Origin: Odobenus rosmarus divergens
Taxonomy: Eukaryota; Chordata; Mammalia; Carnivora; Odobenidae
Length of the DNA: 64,000 bases
Assembly: GCF_000321225.1 (NCBI RefSeq)
Contig: NW_004450404.1
Location: 1,031,848 to 1,095,847 of the forward strand
Direction: 5' to 3'
In this document: positions 11,766 through 23,346 of the stretch, piece by piece
How the letters are laid out: the number at the start of each line of letters is the position of its first letter
How positions within the stretch are numbered: position 1 is the stretch's first letter
Translations under genes and position numbers: made by a program
Notes under the pieces: model-generated
Seen by the model: only the letters and a program-made list of their open reading frames with translations
Told to the model about the DNA's origin: nothing
Databases searched by the model: none

Positions 11766-12994
11766 ACAGATTTCACTTTTAAAGGGTAAGAAAAAAGAGA
11801 AAGAAAACATAAAAACCAGCCATTCGTTTCATTTTACTTTAGTTATAAAAAAGAAAGTCTTGATATTGATAGTAAGTCATACCTGATGCATTGAAGGTTT
11901 TTACTATAGTGATTTTAGTTTTTTCTGCAAAGAAGCAATTTAAATATTAGAGAATTGTTGTGTGTTTTTAAAAACAATTTGCCATGAATATCATTTTAGT
12001 GAAGTGCTAAGAAAATCATACTGTTGACACCTTTCAGACATTATTGGTTATCCCAGCAGCAGAATAAATGGGAATTGCAGACCCAGATCATATAGCATTG
12101 GAATAGGGTGGATCTGCAATTTGGATTCCCATGTTTACCCAGTTATCTCACACCCATCACACACCCCACTGTGTCATTCTACCACAGTTTCCATGAGCTG
12201 CTGCTAGACAAATTAATGTGGACTTACACTTCAGATATGTAGAATTAAGTCATTATCAGGACCTTCAGGTGACAGGTTGTAAAGAAAAGGTGATTCAGAA
12301 TAAAACTTAATGGAAACACAAGATCTAAAATACCGCATGCTCTATAATCAAGAAAGTATCCTGCTATTTTCTCTAGGAGTTAACATAATAGTATTGCTAT
12401 TATATCAGTAGATAAAATTATTCTCAAAGAGGCTGAAACCACTCAGCTACAGTTGTACAATAAGCTCAGAGCAGAACCTAGACAGAACTGTTCAAACCAC
12501 AGGCAAATATGAACACACTCTGGAGAAGCAAACCTTAGAAATATCTTCCCAACACACTCTGGGTACAGAGCCTATGGTTCATTTCTCAGATAATGGAGAA
12601 CCAGGTTCAGAAATCCTTGCTTTAAGGATGGTCAATTAGAAGAGGCTGAGTTCGGGGCACAGATTTGCAAAGGTCTGTCTGCTAGGGTGAGTGGCAAATT
12701 CTGAAGAAAACACAAAGTTCAGATCTTGGAGAAGCACTTAAGAATGATGACGTTATACCAACAGTTTCTGAAACCTCATTTGTGTTATGTGTTATCGACG
12801 AGTTCCTGTTTCAGTACGTGACTGACTCATGGGCGATGGCTGGTGGTAATTATAGAGGCTGACAGTATTTTGCATTATCATGAAGAATCTTTTAAATATA
12901 TTATTTGGTTTGCCCTGATACTTTCCTTTCCAGAGCAAACAAAACACATCTGTGAAATGAACTTCTGGTTCTAGTAACAAAAGTGCTTTTGCGG
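11766..12994. other. Unassigned AT-rich DNA
   Basis: No gene or repeat family recognised. A TGACTCA (AP-1-type) heptamer occurs at 12823-12829, but such short motifs are expected by chance. Confidence 0.4.
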
Positions 12995-13600
12995 AAAAAT
13001 GTTCAACCTCACTAATTAAGAATGTAAAACAGAACCTACAGAATTGAAAGATCTAATAATATATGATATCGTCTCAGTTCTCAGCAAAGGTACAGTGACA
13101 CTGACATCCTCATTCACTGCTGACAGGAATGTTGCTGGGTACAAGCTTTCAAGAAGGTAACTGAGCAATATGTGTATCAAGGACCTTAAAATACTCATAC
13201 TGCTAACCCATTAAGTCCAATCCTTAGAATGCATCCTACAGAAATCAGGAATGAATCAAAATGTTGGCACAAGGATGTTCATTGCAAAAATTTCTATTAA
13301 GAAAATAGAAACAGCTTTAAGAATGTTCAACATATGGTACACAATGGAATATTATCAAGTCATTAATAGTAACGGACAATAGAAAATACTTATAATTTAA
13401 TATGAAATCAAAAGGGCAAGACATAAAAATCTATATACCCTATGACTATTGTGTAAAAGATACACACACACTCACACACATATATAGTGTGTAAATATAT
13501 ATGATCCTGAATGGAAATGTACCAAATTATTAACAGTAATAGTCTTAGAAAAGTAACATTAGAGATGATTTCTATTTTTTTCATTGTCTTTTTCTATATT
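12995..13600 (+). mobile_element. L1M/HAL1-like 3' remnant
   Basis: A diverged LINE-1-class end: 'tcattcactgctgacaggaa', 'aactgagcaatatgtgtatc', 'cacaaggatgttcattgcaa' and 'ggaatattatcaagtcatta' appear in the order expected for HAL1/L1M copies. An impure CA/TA run lies at 13460-13503. No intact frame remains. Confidence 0.65.
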
Positions 13601-16600
13601 CTCCATTTGTTAAGAGCTAAGATATATTACTATTACAATTTTTTTGATGTTATTTTAAGCGGAGTGTATGGCCACAACAGTTTGGAAGGTCAGGAATGTG
13701 ATAACACAAGAATGACAATGTCAAAGTGAAATGAGTAGTCAATCAACAATTGAAGGCACAGGAAGTATGCAAGGAGACAACCTTTAGCAATCCAGAAGAC
13801 TGACCACACAAGTGAGAAAGCCAAGAAGGCACAGCAGATGAGCTATTATATTTAGAAAGAATTTGGCATTACCTGTTTTGTTTAAAGTGGATAATACACT
13901 CGAAGTAGCATCTGAAATAAAGTAATGAAAATTAAGCCTATTTATTGATATGCTTAACAAACACAAGCATCTTCTAGGTTCCTTGCACATTTCACTTTCC
14001 CAAAACCTAGAGAAGCTATAGAGTTTTGCAAAAGCCAGCTGACACTATCAAATGTATTTGCTGCCCACCCCGCCACACACTAACCATTCTCTAACCCCCA
14101 GACACAATTCCTGAGCAAGTATTCATTCTTTAAAAATGTGTTTCCTGAACACAGGTGATGTGTCTAAAACATACCAACACTTCTATAATGATTAGATTTA
14201 AATAAACCCATTTATGTTGTTTAATATTTTGTCCCTTTTATACTCCATTATAATGCAAGTCCCTAAGGGATATATTTCCAGTTAATACCAACTTTAATAT
14301 ATAGCCCTGGGGATGCTTAAAGGTACACTCTTATAAAGCAATCTTTAAGCAGTTCTAGCTTAAAATTAAACTTCTTGAACATTATATTTCACTAACTTTT
14401 AGAAAAAAATCTCATTTTGATCTTGTTTCCCTTAAAATTCAATTGAAAATCTATTCTAACTGGTATTTCTTTAAATAAAAATCATTCTGTAATTTATTAT
14501 TCTGGATGAAACTTTAGGGGGAAAAGGCACATATTACCATACTTAAAAACCCACATACCATGGATCCAAAAACTACTGCCAAAGCTATTTTGAAGATGTT
14601 CTTTCGTTCACTTTTAAAAAAGTAATTAAACATAGTTACAATGTAATATCTAGCCCTTTCCATTGGACCAAATATGAATTTAAACCGGTTTCAATCAGTG
14701 TGAACTCCATCCAAGATTGTTTAGCTCCTTAACCATCAACCACATGGTGAGATTTTTATTTTAACCAAGTAAGGGACTGTGAACAGAGTTGGGTTTTGGC
14801 TGCACAAAGAAAGAGGCTGTCTACCCAGAGTTCGGGAAGGCACAGAATTTGCCATGTCCAACTCTCTCAAACACAGCCCACTTCTCCAGCATGATGAAGA
14901 AGCCAGGTTTTTCTCTTCATGTCATGCTACTTAAAAATTGATAAAATCATCCATAAAAGGGCGGTCTTTGAACACTCTGTACCTCCAAATCCATGCTGAA
15001 TCATATTGAAGTCACTGGATGTGCTTCCCACATTTAAACAATCTGTCATATAAAATGTGCTGGCATTGTGTTGGAAAGCAAGAGAAACAAGGTCCTCAAA
15101 CTGTGATCACTATTTCTTCTTTTTCACAGAACAGTTAGCATGGTGGGGGGCTGGCCTCCCTCCATGATAATAAGAAGTTTTCATTTAACCAAAAAGTTTA
15201 GGGTGCTCTCCAGGGTTGACAGTTTTGGGGGTTTGTTTTATTTGGGGTGTTTTTTCTTTTGCATATTTGAATATGAAAACCTTCAACACTATTCATTATA
15301 CTTATATTCATATTAAGGGTTATCAATTTTCACTTGCTTCAGAAAAATCTTACCATTTAGGCTTGTAGTTTCAACCTCTTTTGCCCCGAGGGAAAAAAAT
15401 AAAAAGGTATAATTAAATCCAAAACTTAACAAATTAGGCTAAATCTAGGTTTGAATTTTTTCAAAATCTTGCCTGGAGTACCATTGGTGTAGGGGACAAA
15501 ACCAACAAAAGATGATTCAACTGCAAGAAGAAAAAAAACAACAAAAATTTCAAATTAATATTTTGAAACATTTATTGAATTCTAAGGAGTTAAAACTTTT
15601 GAGATAGAATTATGAAAAGAAGTAGACAACATGCTATCAGACCAATATGAATCTGCAAGCCCCATAATCCCTCAAGGAATATACACTTAACCAGAGAATT
15701 GCAGAGAAAGAACCCAAGAAATGAAATGAGCAGTTGTCTCATTTTACAAAGAACTTGAGACTCTTCCCTCAAAGCCTGCTCCTACCTATGGAATATTATG
15801 GACATAAGTTTAGAAACCACAGCAAAATATGTGACATACCACTTTCCATTATTTTTTCAGCCAGAGAATTCTAGAAACATTTTATACTTTGAATAACTGT
15901 CAAACTACAAATATAAAACATACCAGCACATTGGCTCCATTCTGTTATAATAACGCCTGGCAACTCTCCCCATTGTGAATTGAGGATTTAAAAAAAAAAA
16001 AAACCAACAACTTTGCTACCACTCAGTACAGTACCACCTAACACAATTTCCTGGTAAGTTATTTTAAAATATGGCTGCTATTAAGACAATCAATCAAGTT
16101 ATAAATTTCCCATGGAGTAAATCTACTTAGGCTAAGAGGTCAGTCTACTACACACATTTTGCATGTTGGAATATTAAAAAGATCCTATGGCTTGACTTCT
16201 ACGTATATGCAGGAAAAGGAAACACAAACATTTGACAAGTAACACAAGCTTCGCAGTAGGTAGACTGGTTTTCAGTGGGTAAGGACAACACTTGGGTGTG
16301 TCAAGGCGCTGGGCTGGCCTGTTTTAGACTGTTCTTCCGTTGGCTGAAACACACACACCCTGTCTGTCCTACATTATTGCTTCCATATTTTGTCATTTAC
16401 TACATTTCTTTTTAATTACCAAGGATATTTCTTGAGAAATAAGACAGTTCCTGAGCAATAAGATTCAAAATGTGGATATGGAATCCTTTGCAAAACAAAA
16501 TAATTGGCCAAAGCTGGTTTTTAATTAATGAGTATTCATTCCTCTGAAAGGTGTGCCAGTCCCTGGATGTGCACGAGCTGCTCCGTTCCTAAGTTAGTGC

Positions 16601-16799
16601 AGCTCTCCCCCAGGGCACCCAGATTGCAGGCTTTGACTGGAACCAGTGTGTGCCTCCAAATCTCCATGCCCCCTATTTCCATGCAAACAGGATTTTGCTA
16701 AGATATCACCACGATTAAGTCAGATGGTGGCCACTGTACTAGGAGAAAAATACAGTGGTTCATTTTACCCCAGGAGCTTAACAGCAAGGGGGCAAATTG
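13601..16799. other. Unassigned AT-rich DNA
   Basis: 3.2 kb in which I recognise no gene, RNA or repeat family. Short poly(A) and poly(T) runs are present. The frames at 13784-13990 and 15590-15772 (minus) are short and domain-free. Confidence 0.4.
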
Positions 16800-17275
16800 G
16801 CACAGTCAAAAAAGCTTGGGCTTTGGAGGCTTGCAGTCCTGGTTTGAATCTTTGCCCCATTACTTAATCACTCATAATAATGATCGTTATTACTTATTGA
16901 GGGTTTACGCTGGGTCACTGGGTCAGGTGCATATATTATCTCATTTCATCTTCACAACTACCCTATGAAGCAGGTACTATTATATTCCCCGATTTATAGA
17001 TGAAGGAACAGAAAGGTGAAAAAACTTGCCCAAAGTCACACAGCTAGCAACACGGTGGGAGGGTAGTGGCCAAGTTCAAACACAAGTAGTCTGGCTCCAC
17101 AGAATGCGTGAACATGAGCAAGTTTTATCCTCTCTGACCCTCAGTTTCCTCATCTAGAACATGAATATAATAATTCCTATACTGCAAGACTGGAAGCTGA
17201 ATGAGATGTCTGGAGACTCCTAAGCATGTAGTACGTGCACAAGAAGTAACAGCTATCATTAATTTTATTTAAGTG
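16800..17275 (+). mobile_element. MIR SINE split by a second MIR
   Basis: The 5' half (AAGCTTGGGCTTTGGAGG ... TTTGAATCTTTGCCCCATTAC) lies at 16800-16866. The 3' half (AACATGAGCAAGTTTTATCC, CCCTCAGTTTCCTCATCTAG ...) resumes at about 17103-17275. The break falls where MIR normally reads CACTTACTAGCTGTGTGACC, and the intervening DNA is a reverse-oriented MIR. Confidence 0.75.
16876..17102 (-). mobile_element. MIR SINE nested in another MIR
   Basis: Near full-length MIR in reverse: 'ttacttattgagggtttacg', 'cacaactaccctatgaagca', 'cttgcccaaagtcacacagc' and 'cacaagtagtctggctccac'. It interrupts the plus-strand MIR that flanks it on both sides. Confidence 0.85.
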
Positions 17276-17404
17276 AATTAACAGCAGAAGCTCATTTTGA
17301 TACAACTAAGGATAGAATGTGAGTTGACTCACTCCTTACCATGACAGATTGTTCTACAATATATGGTATATCAGAAAGAACGCAGGAGGAGGAGGCAGAA
17401 AAGC

Positions 17405-17490
17405 CACGTGCCGCCTGTGCATAACGGTGGCAGGGAGCTGTGTGACCTTAGGTAAGTTACTCGGGCTTCACTATCTCATCAGCTCTCACC
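17405..17490 (+). mobile_element. MIR fragment
   Basis: Short match around GGGAGCTGTGTGACCTTAGG and TAAGTTACTCGGGCTTCACT, the conserved MIR core. It is too diverged to set exact limits. Confidence 0.5.
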
Positions 17491-18389
17491 ATATGGGGCT
17501 GGACCACTTTATCCCTGAGTTCCGGTTCCGGTTCCAGCTAGCAGTCTCGAATGTGGGTTCTACTCCTGGTTCCTGCCAAGAGGGTCCTAGTTAAAAATTT
17601 CTTTGTATTTGCCTTCCCGTTCTCAGGAGGGCTAAGCCCTCAGAAGTCCTTTGAAAAGTATTTGTTCAGAAGTGACTGAAGAAGTATATTTAAGAGAACA
17701 TCTCATGCCTCAAATATATAGGAACATTCGGCAGGTTTATGTTCTTAATAGTCTACAGGAGACCTATGAACTAGAATACTAAAAATAACGTTGAAGAACT
17801 TAAGAAGTCCCGTAAATGAAAATCCACGTTATTCCTCAGCTTTGTCCATAAATGTGGGGGGACCAACTTGCCTGTCCGCTTGTCTATGTGTGCTAGTGAC
17901 TTTTCAGGTGTAGGTTTAACTGAATCAACCTGCATGGAGAAAAGCAATTTTGCTGTACCTGGCTACATGCCATATTGCATGGAGAACTTTTGGAATATTT
18001 TCCTGAAATTCCCCAAAGCCATGAAATAACAGTCTTACCAGATGGTGATAACAAACTGGAATTATCAGCATTCTCTGTTGAGGAAAAAGGTGATTTAAAG
18101 TTAGTTAATTTGTGCATGAATTTGTAGATAACATCTTTAACAGGAGCGAATGTAAAATGAATTGCAAATAGCTACCAAAAGAGGGCAGTATATTAATTTA
18201 CAATTATTTAACAGCCTCATCAGTACTTGTCAACTCAATTCTCTAGAGACACATCTCTGGTGAAGCAATTCTTCCAATTTAACTGGTGATGGTGCTCCCT
18301 CTATTCTGTTATATAATGATATAGTATATATGAAACTTAAAATGATGACTGAGAACTTCAATTGTTGGCTAGTATTCATTAAAATCTGT
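17491..18389. other. Unassigned non-coding DNA
   Basis: No gene or recognised repeat. A tandem triple of CCGGTT-type units (TTCCGGTTCCGGTTCC) lies at 17520-17535. Confidence 0.4.
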
Positions 18390-18398
18390 AAAAGAAAA

Positions 18399-18604
18399 GG
18401 GGAGCCAGGGTGGTTCAGTTGGTGAAGCGTTGGTCTAGGTTTCCACTCAGGTCATGATCTCAGGGTAGAGGGATCGAGCCCAACCCCCTCAGCAGGGAGT
18501 CTGCTTGAGATTCTCTCTCCCTCTCCCTTTTCCCCTCCCACCACTTGTGCTCGCGCTCTCTCTCTCTCTCTCTCTCTCAAATAAATAAAAATCTTTTTAA
18601 AAAA
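18399..18604 (+). mobile_element. Can-SINE, diverged older type
   Basis: The head is mutated (GGGGAGCCAGGGTGGTTCAG). The copy contains GAGATTCTCTCTCC and an expanded (CT)n at 18555-18578, and ends AAATAAAAATCTTTTTAAAAAA. It is followed after a few bases by another SINE. Confidence 0.93.
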
Positions 18605-18611
18605 GGAAAAA

Positions 18612-18804
18612 GGGGCGCCTGGGTGGCTCAGTCGTTAAGCGTCTGCCTTCGGCTCAGGTCATGATCCCAGGGTCCTGGAATCGAGCCCACATCGGGCTCT
18701 CTGCTCAGCGGGAAGCCTGCTTCTCTCTCTCCCACTCACCCTGCGTGTGTTCCCTCTCTCGCTGTGTCTCTGTTAAATAAATAAAATATGGAAAAAAAAA
18801 AAAA
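18612..18804 (+). mobile_element. Can-SINE, CGTTAAGCG subtype
   Basis: Copy of the younger-looking subtype (TCGTTAAGCG, GCGGGAAGCC, TTCCCTCTCTCGCTGTGTCTC). A-rich flanks aaaaaggaaaa occur on both sides, so it sits at or next to the target duplication of the SINE before it. Confidence 0.96.
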
Positions 18805-19029
18805 GGAAAAGAATGTGTAACCGTAAAGGTATGTATCTGCATAAACAAAACTTCCACTAACTGTGCTTCTTTGTATACCTATTAGCACAGCCTTTATATT
18901 ATACCTAGTAAGTATATTATACTTCTTTCTTAGGAGTTAAACCACATCAGATGCCTCTGGGTTTATAAACTACAAGAACCACTGTTATTTACTTTCAGAG
19001 GATGCTCAGATTCCTTAAAAGAAATTCTA

Positions 19030-19490
19030 TTTTTTTCTCTCTGAAAAACAATACACACTTACTGGAACAACTTCAGATAAATTACAGATAAACAAAAAAG
19101 AAAATTAAAACCACCTATAATTTCACCACCTAGATATAGACATTAACATTTTGGCATATATGCTTTGCGCTCTCTCTCTCTCTCTCTCTGTTTATATGTA
19201 TATCTACATACGTATATAGATACATGAATATATGTGTGTATGTATGTATTTATGTGTGAGAAAGATCATATCACATAAACTATTTGTATCCTGATTTTTC
19301 TCATGACAGTATATCCTGAACATTCTTCTATATCATTAAACAATTTTCCACAATACCTAACTTACGATCACTGTATAGCATTTCACTGACTGGACGTACC
19401 ATTAATTTACATAACAAATTTCATTTTAGTGGTACAATTTTTCATGATTATAAACAATATTGTAATAAATACTTTTGGCTAAATTTCTGC
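19030..19490. repeat. Ancient LINE-like interspersed repeat
   Basis: Block order resembles an old mammalian LINE-type repeat: 'aatttcaccacctagatata', 'gtatcctgatttttctcatg', 'atcactgtatagcatttcac' and 'attataaacaatattgtaat'. An embedded (CT)n and TATG-type microsatellite lies at 19167-19258. Family and strand are not settled. Confidence 0.4.
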
Positions 19491-19654
19491 AATACATACT
19501 TGGCTGCTTCCTTCAGAAACTGCATGATTTTGATTGCCGAAATGCCCTACAGAAAACAAACCAATTTATACAGCCCTCTGCAGCACATGAGTGCTACTTC
19601 CCCAAACTCAAACCCACGTGGGGTATTAAAATTTTTAAATTTTTTTTAATTACA

Positions 19655-19845
19655 GGGCGCCTGGGTGGCTCAGTTGTTAAGCGTCTGCCTTCAGCTCAGG
19701 TCATGGTCCCAGGGTCCTGGGATCGAGTCCTGCATTGGGCTCCCTGCTCGGCGGGAAGCCTGCTTCTCCCTCTCCCACTCCCCGTGCTTGTGTTCCCTCT
19801 CTCTCGCTGTGTCTCTCTCTGTCAAATAAATTAAAAAAAAAATCT
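19655..19845 (+). mobile_element. Can-SINE, CGTTAAGCG-like subtype
   Basis: Reads TTGTTAAGCG, GGCGGGAAGCC and CCCACTCCCCGTGCTTGTGTTCC. Duplications ending tttttttaattaca are at 19641-19654 and 19851-19864. Its 119-codon frame is only a SINE read-through. Confidence 0.96.
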
Positions 19846-19922
19846 TTAATTTTTTTTAATTACAAAGGAAAGATTATTTCTATAGTGGTATCTTGAAATA
19901 CAAAAAAAATTAATAATATGTA

Positions 19923-20130
19923 GGGGCGCCTGGGTGGCTCAGTCTGTTAAGCATCTGCCTTCAGCTTGGATCATGATCCCAGGATCCTAGGATGGAGTCT
20001 CATGTCAGGCTCCTTGCTCAGCGGGAAGCCTGCTTCTTCCTTTGCCTGCTACTCCCCCTGCTTGTGCTCTCTCGCGCGCGCGCTCTCTCTCTCTCTCTCT
20101 CTCTCTGATAAATAAACTCTTAAAAATAAT
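19923..20130 (+). mobile_element. Can-SINE with CG/CT microsatellite
   Basis: Full copy containing a (CG)4-5 block followed by (CT)n at 20072-20106. Target duplication aataatatgta lies at 19912-19922 and 20131-20141. The right duplication was reused by the next SINE. Confidence 0.96.
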
Positions 20131-20148
20131 AATAATATGTATGTTTGG

Positions 20149-20357
20149 GGGGTGCCTGGGTGGCTCACTCGGTTGAGCATGTGACTCTTGATTTCAGCTC
20201 AGGTCATGATCTCAGGGTTGTGGGATCGAGCCCCATGTTGGGCTCCCTGCTCAACAGAGAGACTACTTGAGATTCTCTCTCCTTCTCCCCCTGCCCCTCT
20301 CACGAGTGCTCTCTCTCTCTCTCTCTAAAATAAATAAATTGGTCTTTAACAAAGAAG
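20149..20357 (+). mobile_element. Can-SINE inserted in the target duplication of the preceding SINE
   Basis: Older-style body (ACTCTTGATTTCAGCTCAGG, GGGTTGTGGGATCGAG). The 15-bp duplication aatatgtatgtttgg is identical at 20134-20148 and 20358-20372, and its left copy overlaps the right duplication of the SINE at 19923. Confidence 0.96.
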
Positions 20358-20372
20358 AATATGTATGTTTGG

Positions 20373-21598
20373 AAACTAAAATTGCACGGTGAAACATACC
20401 TGGTAGGCTCCAAAAGCCTATTTTCCTGAAGTGGTGGTAGGGTACTGATTATTTTCTGGGATCATTAAAACACAATTCCACTTGAAAGCAAGACTGAATG
20501 AGTGCTCAAGTTCCCAATTACCCTGCAGCCAACAAGGCAAATGTATGCAGAGCGGTTAGTGCCTTGATGCCCCAATTTAATTGGAATTGCCTCCTCTTAG
20601 TCTCTGTCCTTCAATATCTCCCTCAGGCTACTTTAATATTCTACCAATTAAAGAGTCTGTTGAGTTAACAGGAGCTTAATCTTTAAAATACTCTTGGGAG
20701 CACTAAGGGAAAATCAGTCATTCACACTTTAGTATGAATTACCTCCAATTGGCTGAATTATTCCGATCATGTAGTAAAGACCTACCATACTGGGCCATGT
20801 TGAAAAGTACTGGGAAGAATCAACATTCAATATGGTCTACTCTGAGAATGACACTTATTAGTGTGGGCAGGGGAGGTGCAGTGGGCCGCGAATGTGGCAC
20901 AGGCAGGGAAGAGCATGAAGGCACTGAGGAAGTGTTCAATACCAGAAAAGAAGGGTGGAGAGTAATGTTTAAGGCCAACAGAGGCTTATTCTGCTGCCTC
21001 CACAATCTTGCCCAGGGGCTGACCAGAGCCGCCAATGGTTCCAACCTCCTCCACTGCCAAATCTTCTGACCTGTAGGCAGAGCTGGCCTCTTTCATCTTG
21101 GAACCTTGCAGGGCTCCCAGCAACGATCTACACTGATGAAGGGAGGAAATATGGCTAATAAAAGCCAGAGATTTTTAAAATGTTATTGTCCACTTTTTTT
21201 TCTTTTGGCAATTTTTTTCTTCTAGGGGCCTGATTGCTTAGTGACTAATATTTTATTCATTTTTTTTCTGTCTCTCATTAGAATCCTCCACATCACTCCT
21301 CTTGGTCCAAAATAGAGATGTCCCCATGGGCCTTGCATTTTCCTGACTATCAGCCCATTTCTCTTGGGCTCTCTCCTAACTCACTTCCCATTTGTTACAA
21401 CCAAAGAGGTGGTCGTCATTTCCACTGAGTCATATATTTGAGCTCCATGCCATTCTTAGGAGACAAAACATTTCCATTGTTACAAGGATTCATGAACAAA
21501 GAAAGGAAAAACATTTAAATTTTTCAGATTTTCCTTTGGAAACCTACTACGAGCACATTTTAAAGCATTATTCATTTATTGAAGTCTCAATTTAAGTC
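20373..21598. other. Unassigned DNA
   Basis: No recognised family. A 111-codon plus-strand frame (20734-21069) is opposed by a 74-codon minus frame, has no domain, and no splice or promoter evidence supports it. Confidence 0.4.
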
Positions 21599-21615
21599 AA
21601 TAAATAAAATTATTG

Positions 21616-21816
21616 GGGGTGCCTGGGTGGCTCAGTCAGTTGAGCGTCCGACTCTTGGTGTCTGCTCTGGTCACGATCTCAGGGTTGTGGGATCGAGCCC
21701 CAAGTCGGGACTCCGTGCTCAGCAGGGAGTCTGCTTGAGTTTCTTTCTCCCTTGCCCTCTGCTCCTCCCCACTGTGCTCTCTCTCTCTCTCTAAAATAAA
21801 TAAACCTTTAAAAACT
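21616..21816 (+). mobile_element. Can-SINE, older subtype
   Basis: Body with GTCCGACTCTTGGTGTCTGC and GGGTTGTGGGATCGAGCC. Perfect 17-bp duplication aataaataaaattattg at 21599-21615 and 21817-21833. The frame reading VAQSVERPTLGV is the well-known SINE artefact. Confidence 0.96.
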
Positions 21817-21833
21817 AATAAATAAAATTATTG

Positions 21834-22242
21834 TGATCTGTCTATAAAATTTACTCAGTATTACTCCAGTGATTTTTTTTTTTTAAACAAAGCGCATATT
21901 TCTGATTATGATGAACAGGAGTTTGGCATGCATATGCTTACAATGAAAGCCAAAGACAGGAACTGGAAACTCCAGAAACCGAACTCAACAGTCTTGTATC
22001 CTCCGTCACCTCCCTGGCACTTTCTTTTGGCTATTGCCACCACCTCCTCAACCCCAACCCCGCGAGGCCAAGTGCGGTCTGAGCACTGCCAAGTGAATGT
22101 CTTACTGTCTTTGCGCCTCCAACTGCATATATCCCAGAACTTCTCCCTCATCACCCCACATCATTTCCATACCTGCTGAGTTCTCGAATTTGATGGTGTT
22201 GCTGGTAACATCAGCCAAATAATTTAAGATGGAAATGCCCAG
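21834..22242. other. Unassigned DNA
   Basis: Frames run on both strands at 21906-22179 with no recognised domain. No repeat family identified. Confidence 0.35.
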
Positions 22243-22838
22243 GTATTAGTTTCCTGTTGCTGCTGTAACATATTACCATGAACTTAACGGTTTAAGACAA
22301 CACAAATGGGTGATGTCAGAGTTCTGTAGGTCAGGAGCCCAATATGAGTCTCACCAGACGAAAATCAAGGTGTCAACAGGCTGCATTCCTTTCTGGAGGC
22401 TCCAGGGGAGAATCTGAGTCCTACTTATCTGGGATACTACAGAATTCAATTCCTTGGCAGTTGTAGGACCAAGGTACTCATTTACTTGCTGGCTGGAAAT
22501 TGAGAGCCATTCCCAGATTCTAGAAGCTACCCACATTTCTTCATTCATGCCTCATTCTTCCATCTTCAAAGATAGCAATGGTGGGATGGGGTGGGAGGGG
22601 GGACTCCTTCACCTGCGGCATTCTACTCACTCACTCTTCTACCTTCCTCTTCTACTTTTAAGAACTCCCAGGATTAGACTGGGCTCACCCAGGTAATCCA
22701 TGATAATCTCCCCATCTCACAGTCCTTAACTTGCATCACACCTGCAAAGTCCCTTTTGTTAGGTATGGTAACATATTTGCAGATCCTAGGCATTAGGACA
22801 GGGACGTCTTTGAGGCGCGATTATTCTTCCTACCATAC
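22243..22838 (-). mobile_element. Old MaLR/MLT1-like LTR, antisense
   Basis: About 595 bp starting TATTAGTTTCCTGTTGCTGC and ending GATTATTCTTCCTACCATA. In reverse it opens TGGTAGG... and closes ...CTAATA, as solo LTRs of the ERVL-MaLR class do. Inner blocks (TTAAGACAACACAAATGGG, ATCAAGGTGTCAACAGGCTG, TCTACTTTTAAGAACTCCCA) fit. There is no internal viral gene. The exact family is unsure. Confidence 0.55.
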
Positions 22839-23119
22839 TCAGAAATCCAGTTTTTTTTAAATTATAGAAAATACGAGTTGCAAGGAAACACCCTCTATGG
22901 AAAAAAAAATCCCTCAGGGGTTAAGTAAAGGGCCTGAAACCCAGAGTTCGTTTCAGCAATAGAGCTGAGTGTACAATTCAAATGCTCACTCTCGGATCAT
23001 TACCCCTGACTCCTCCCTTTCCCCCACCTCCCACCTCCATGTCCAGGCATCCGTCTGGTGCGTTCTTCTCCTCGTAACATGGGGCTATTGCAAGGACTAG
23101 AGAGAGATGATGTATGTGT

Positions 23120-23346
23120 GATAAATAGCAATAGCAAACAGTGGTTAACGCTTCCTGTGAGCCAGGCTTAAAGCTTCATATGCACTTATCATTTAATCAG
23201 CCAACAACTCCATGAGATACGTGAATTCATTAGCATCAGTCTATTTTAGTGCTTGAGAAACAGTCTGGGCAAGGTGTACTGGGCCCCACCAGAAATTCAC
23301 TGTACAGCTGACATTTGAACCCAGGCAGTCCAACTTCAGAGCCCAC
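23120..23346 (-). mobile_element. MIR SINE
   Basis: Reverse MIR: 'acttatcatttaatcagcca', 'caactccatgagatacgtga' and 'acatttgaacccaggcagtc'. The central part around 23235-23300 is diverged. Confidence 0.65.

Noticed and set aside
12823..12829. TGACTCA AP-1 site as a regulatory element
   Set aside because: A seven-base motif is expected by chance several times in 64 kb, and nothing around it adds support.
18612..18690. SINE heads as tRNA genes
   Set aside because: A- and B-box-like sequences are present because Can-SINEs derive from tRNA-Lys. No acceptor stem pairing or complete cloverleaf follows, and the CT-rich body and poly(A) identify SINEs.
21579..21794. Frame reading AWVAQSVERPTLGV as a small protein
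   Set aside because: This is the translation of a Can-SINE, with exact target duplications around it. The same holds for frames at 19475-19834, 37915-38232, 39351-39617, 41059-41352, 49326-49639, 56646-56915, 58599-58868 and 60216-60470.
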